Assembly (NCBI RefSeq): GCF_038396675.1 | Contig: NC_088921.1 | Coordinates: forward strand, 62,607,501 to 62,671,500 | DNA: 64,000 nt | DNA from: Hydra vulgaris | Lineage: Eukaryota > Cnidaria > Hydrozoa > Anthoathecata > Hydridae | Direction: 5' to 3' | Shown: one piece after another, positions 62,468-64,000 of the stretch | Layout: the number at the start of each line of letters is the position of its first letter | How positions within the stretch are numbered: the stretch's first letter is position 1 | Notes under the pieces: generated by a model | What the model was told of the DNA's origin: nothing | Databases searched by the model: none | What the model saw: only the letters and a program-made list of their open reading frames with translations | Position numbers and translations under genes: made by a program

Positions 62468-63085
62468 ATTTAAACTTTAAATTGAGAGCTGACTTCGTCC
62501 TTAAAAACCGCATTTAAGGACCCCTCAAGAATCATAATCAAAAAACGTAATCAAAAACAAATATTTTATGTAATTCTGACACGAAATTTGTCACTGAACT
62601 CAGATATGAAAACCATCTCTTAAAATTAGATTTAGTCTTGAAATATAAATCAGTTCCTTCGACTTACTGAGTCATTTTGATGCTATGCCTAGCAACACGC
62701 ATAGCAACAGGTTTTAATCGGAATTGCAAGCTTTTTTTTTTTTTTTTTCTGGTTATCTAATTACCTTTTTAAACAATAAAAAAGTAATTATGTAAACCAT
62801 GCATGAGTTGCTATTATTCGTTATGAAAATAAACATATTTCTTGTAACACTCCCTTAAATTTACCTATATCCTCAAAAAAACATTGAGAAATTTGAGACA
62901 ACTTAGCATAATAAAAATAAAACTGTTGGTTGTCGAATTGGTGACATTGAAATTTTGTCAGGTGTAATTAATTAACTATGTTGCAAAAAATGTTTACAAT
63001 ATATATTAAATCTTTCAAAATGTTTTCCCAAAAAAAAGAAGCTCAACATTAAATATTTACTCTAACTGCAATAAAAAATTGAATT
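62468..63085. other. AT-rich spacer
   Basis: No feature is supported other than T- and A-runs (62,726-62,748). Confidence 0.5.
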
Positions 63086-64000
63086 TTGTACTTCAAAGAC
63101 ACGTTCTTGGAGAAAAACTTTTGATGTAAATAATATAAGAGTTTATTCAATGGGTGGATATGATCAAGGTCTTTTAGCATTAGAAAAATTAACATCTTTA
63201 TGAACATTCCAAAACCTATGACTAAAAACAATTACAACAAAATAATTAAATCTTCTCTGATTATGCTAAAATTGTCACAAAAGAAATAATGATTGATGCT
63301 GTGAAAGAAATTTGTCAACCTTCTTCAAATATTGTCGATACTGCAGTATCAGTTGGTGGTAGCTGGCAATGTCGTGGGTTTTCTTCATTAAATGGAATTG
63401 TTACAGCAATATCAATGGACACAGGTAAAATTTTTGATTGCGAGCCAATAAGTTAATCATGCAAAACATGTAGTCTAAAATTAAAAATTGAAGAAAATAA
63501 TCCTTGTGCATTTGTGCTAGAAAGTAATATAATATGCAAATTAAATTAACTTGACTCTACTTCTGGTATTGAAATAATTGGTGCACAAAGAATATTTATT
63601 TTATTTCACAAAATAAACCAAGGTATGTTAACTATTATGATGATGGTGATTGTAAAAGCTATTCTTATGTTAAAGATATTTATCCTGGTAAAACAGTGCG
63701 AATTTTGGAGTGTGAAGTTTGGAACGAGCCGGTAGTAGATTTTAGTTTTTTTAGGAAATTTGAAAAAAACGATTCAAAAAATTGAAGGGAAAGGCAAATT
63801 AACAAATGCTATAATTGACCGCCTACAAAACTACTATTGAATTGCTGTTAACAAAATGCCAATGATTTAGAAGGTATGAAAAAGACCATACTTGCAACAT
63901 TGTTTTATGTTGCATCATCAGCTGAAAATAATTGGCATACTTATTGCCCTGATAATATAAATAGTTGGTGTCTTTTTAAACAAAACAAAGCTAATTCAAC
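63086..64000 (+). pseudogene. Mutator-domain transposon protein, truncated by window
   Basis: The frame near 63,115 reads FDVNNIRVYSMGGYDQGLLA and LEKLTSL. Later comes DTAVSVGGSWQCRGFSSLNG with IVTAISMDTGKIFDCE (63,335-63,450). This is the hallmark D-x-S-x-D-G-SW-x-RG-SSLNG-V block of the cnidarian/arthropod Mutator-like transposase domain. Further fragments (SCKTCSLKLK, IEIIGAQRIF, KLTNAIIDRLQNYY, VASSAENNWHTYCPDNINSW) follow in the expected order and run off the window. The expected Asp of V-DGSW is Gly here (VGGSW), and there are many stops and frame changes. Confidence 0.75.

Overview
The window is very AT-rich eukaryotic DNA with long (AT)n tracts, intron-bearing transposon genes and dense layers of inserted elements. 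The families seen (Ginger-type integrase, hAT with BED or OTU-like parts, jockey/CR1-like LINEs, Helitron, a Mutator-domain protein and a zinc-finger tyrosine recombinase) fit a cnidarian genome, most likely Hydra or a close hydrozoan. That assignment is an inference from family content and composition. I found no convincing ordinary host gene, rRNA gene or functional tRNA gene. Almost every coding stretch is a transposable-element gene or relic, usually broken by frameshifts at homopolymers.

Layout. 1-7.2 kb: a transposase scrap, a five-segment tyrosine-recombinase gene with two C2H2 fingers, a Helitron relic split by a 32-bp tandem array, and a duplicate of one recombinase exon. 8-12 kb: two LINE relics and a (TAG)n tract. 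16.8-21.7 kb: a minus-strand LINE with a clean hAT insertion (19,685-21,540, 8-bp target duplication) in its endonuclease region. 24-29.8 kb: an array of ~230-bp AT-tailed repeats split by a 4.66-kb element (24,447-29,103) with TAGGTACG termini and an 8-bp duplication; this element carries eleven 24-nt mini-exons. 30.5-33.7 kb: an intron-rich Ginger/Gypsy-type integrase gene, followed by a second array of 54-57-nt mini-exons and one more exon.

34.3-46.65 kb: the deepest nest. An OTU-like/hAT transposase gene lies between hAT-like termini (34,295 and 46,650). Its upstream part holds a long-terminal-repeat-free element with 42-bp inverted ends (34,672-38,596), itself hit by a MITE and a tRNA-derived SINE. 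Its first intron holds a second TAGGTACG element (39,105-42,751). Removing that insertion leaves an intron whose splice sites join two exons in frame.

46.9-52.8 kb: an unclassified multi-exon gene with a helix-turn-helix-like region, flanked by a 30-bp inverted repeat. This is the best candidate for an undescribed DNA transposon here. 54.6-56.2 kb: a second unclassified transposase-like gene with clearly higher GC. 56.5-62.5 kb: another copy of the 42-bp-end element, interrupted by a third unclassified element (58,536-61,918). 63.1 kb to the end: a Mutator-domain pseudogene cut by the window edge.

The window therefore reads as a stratified record of transposition. Pairs of copies of the same element act as before-and-after pictures for the younger insertions inside them.
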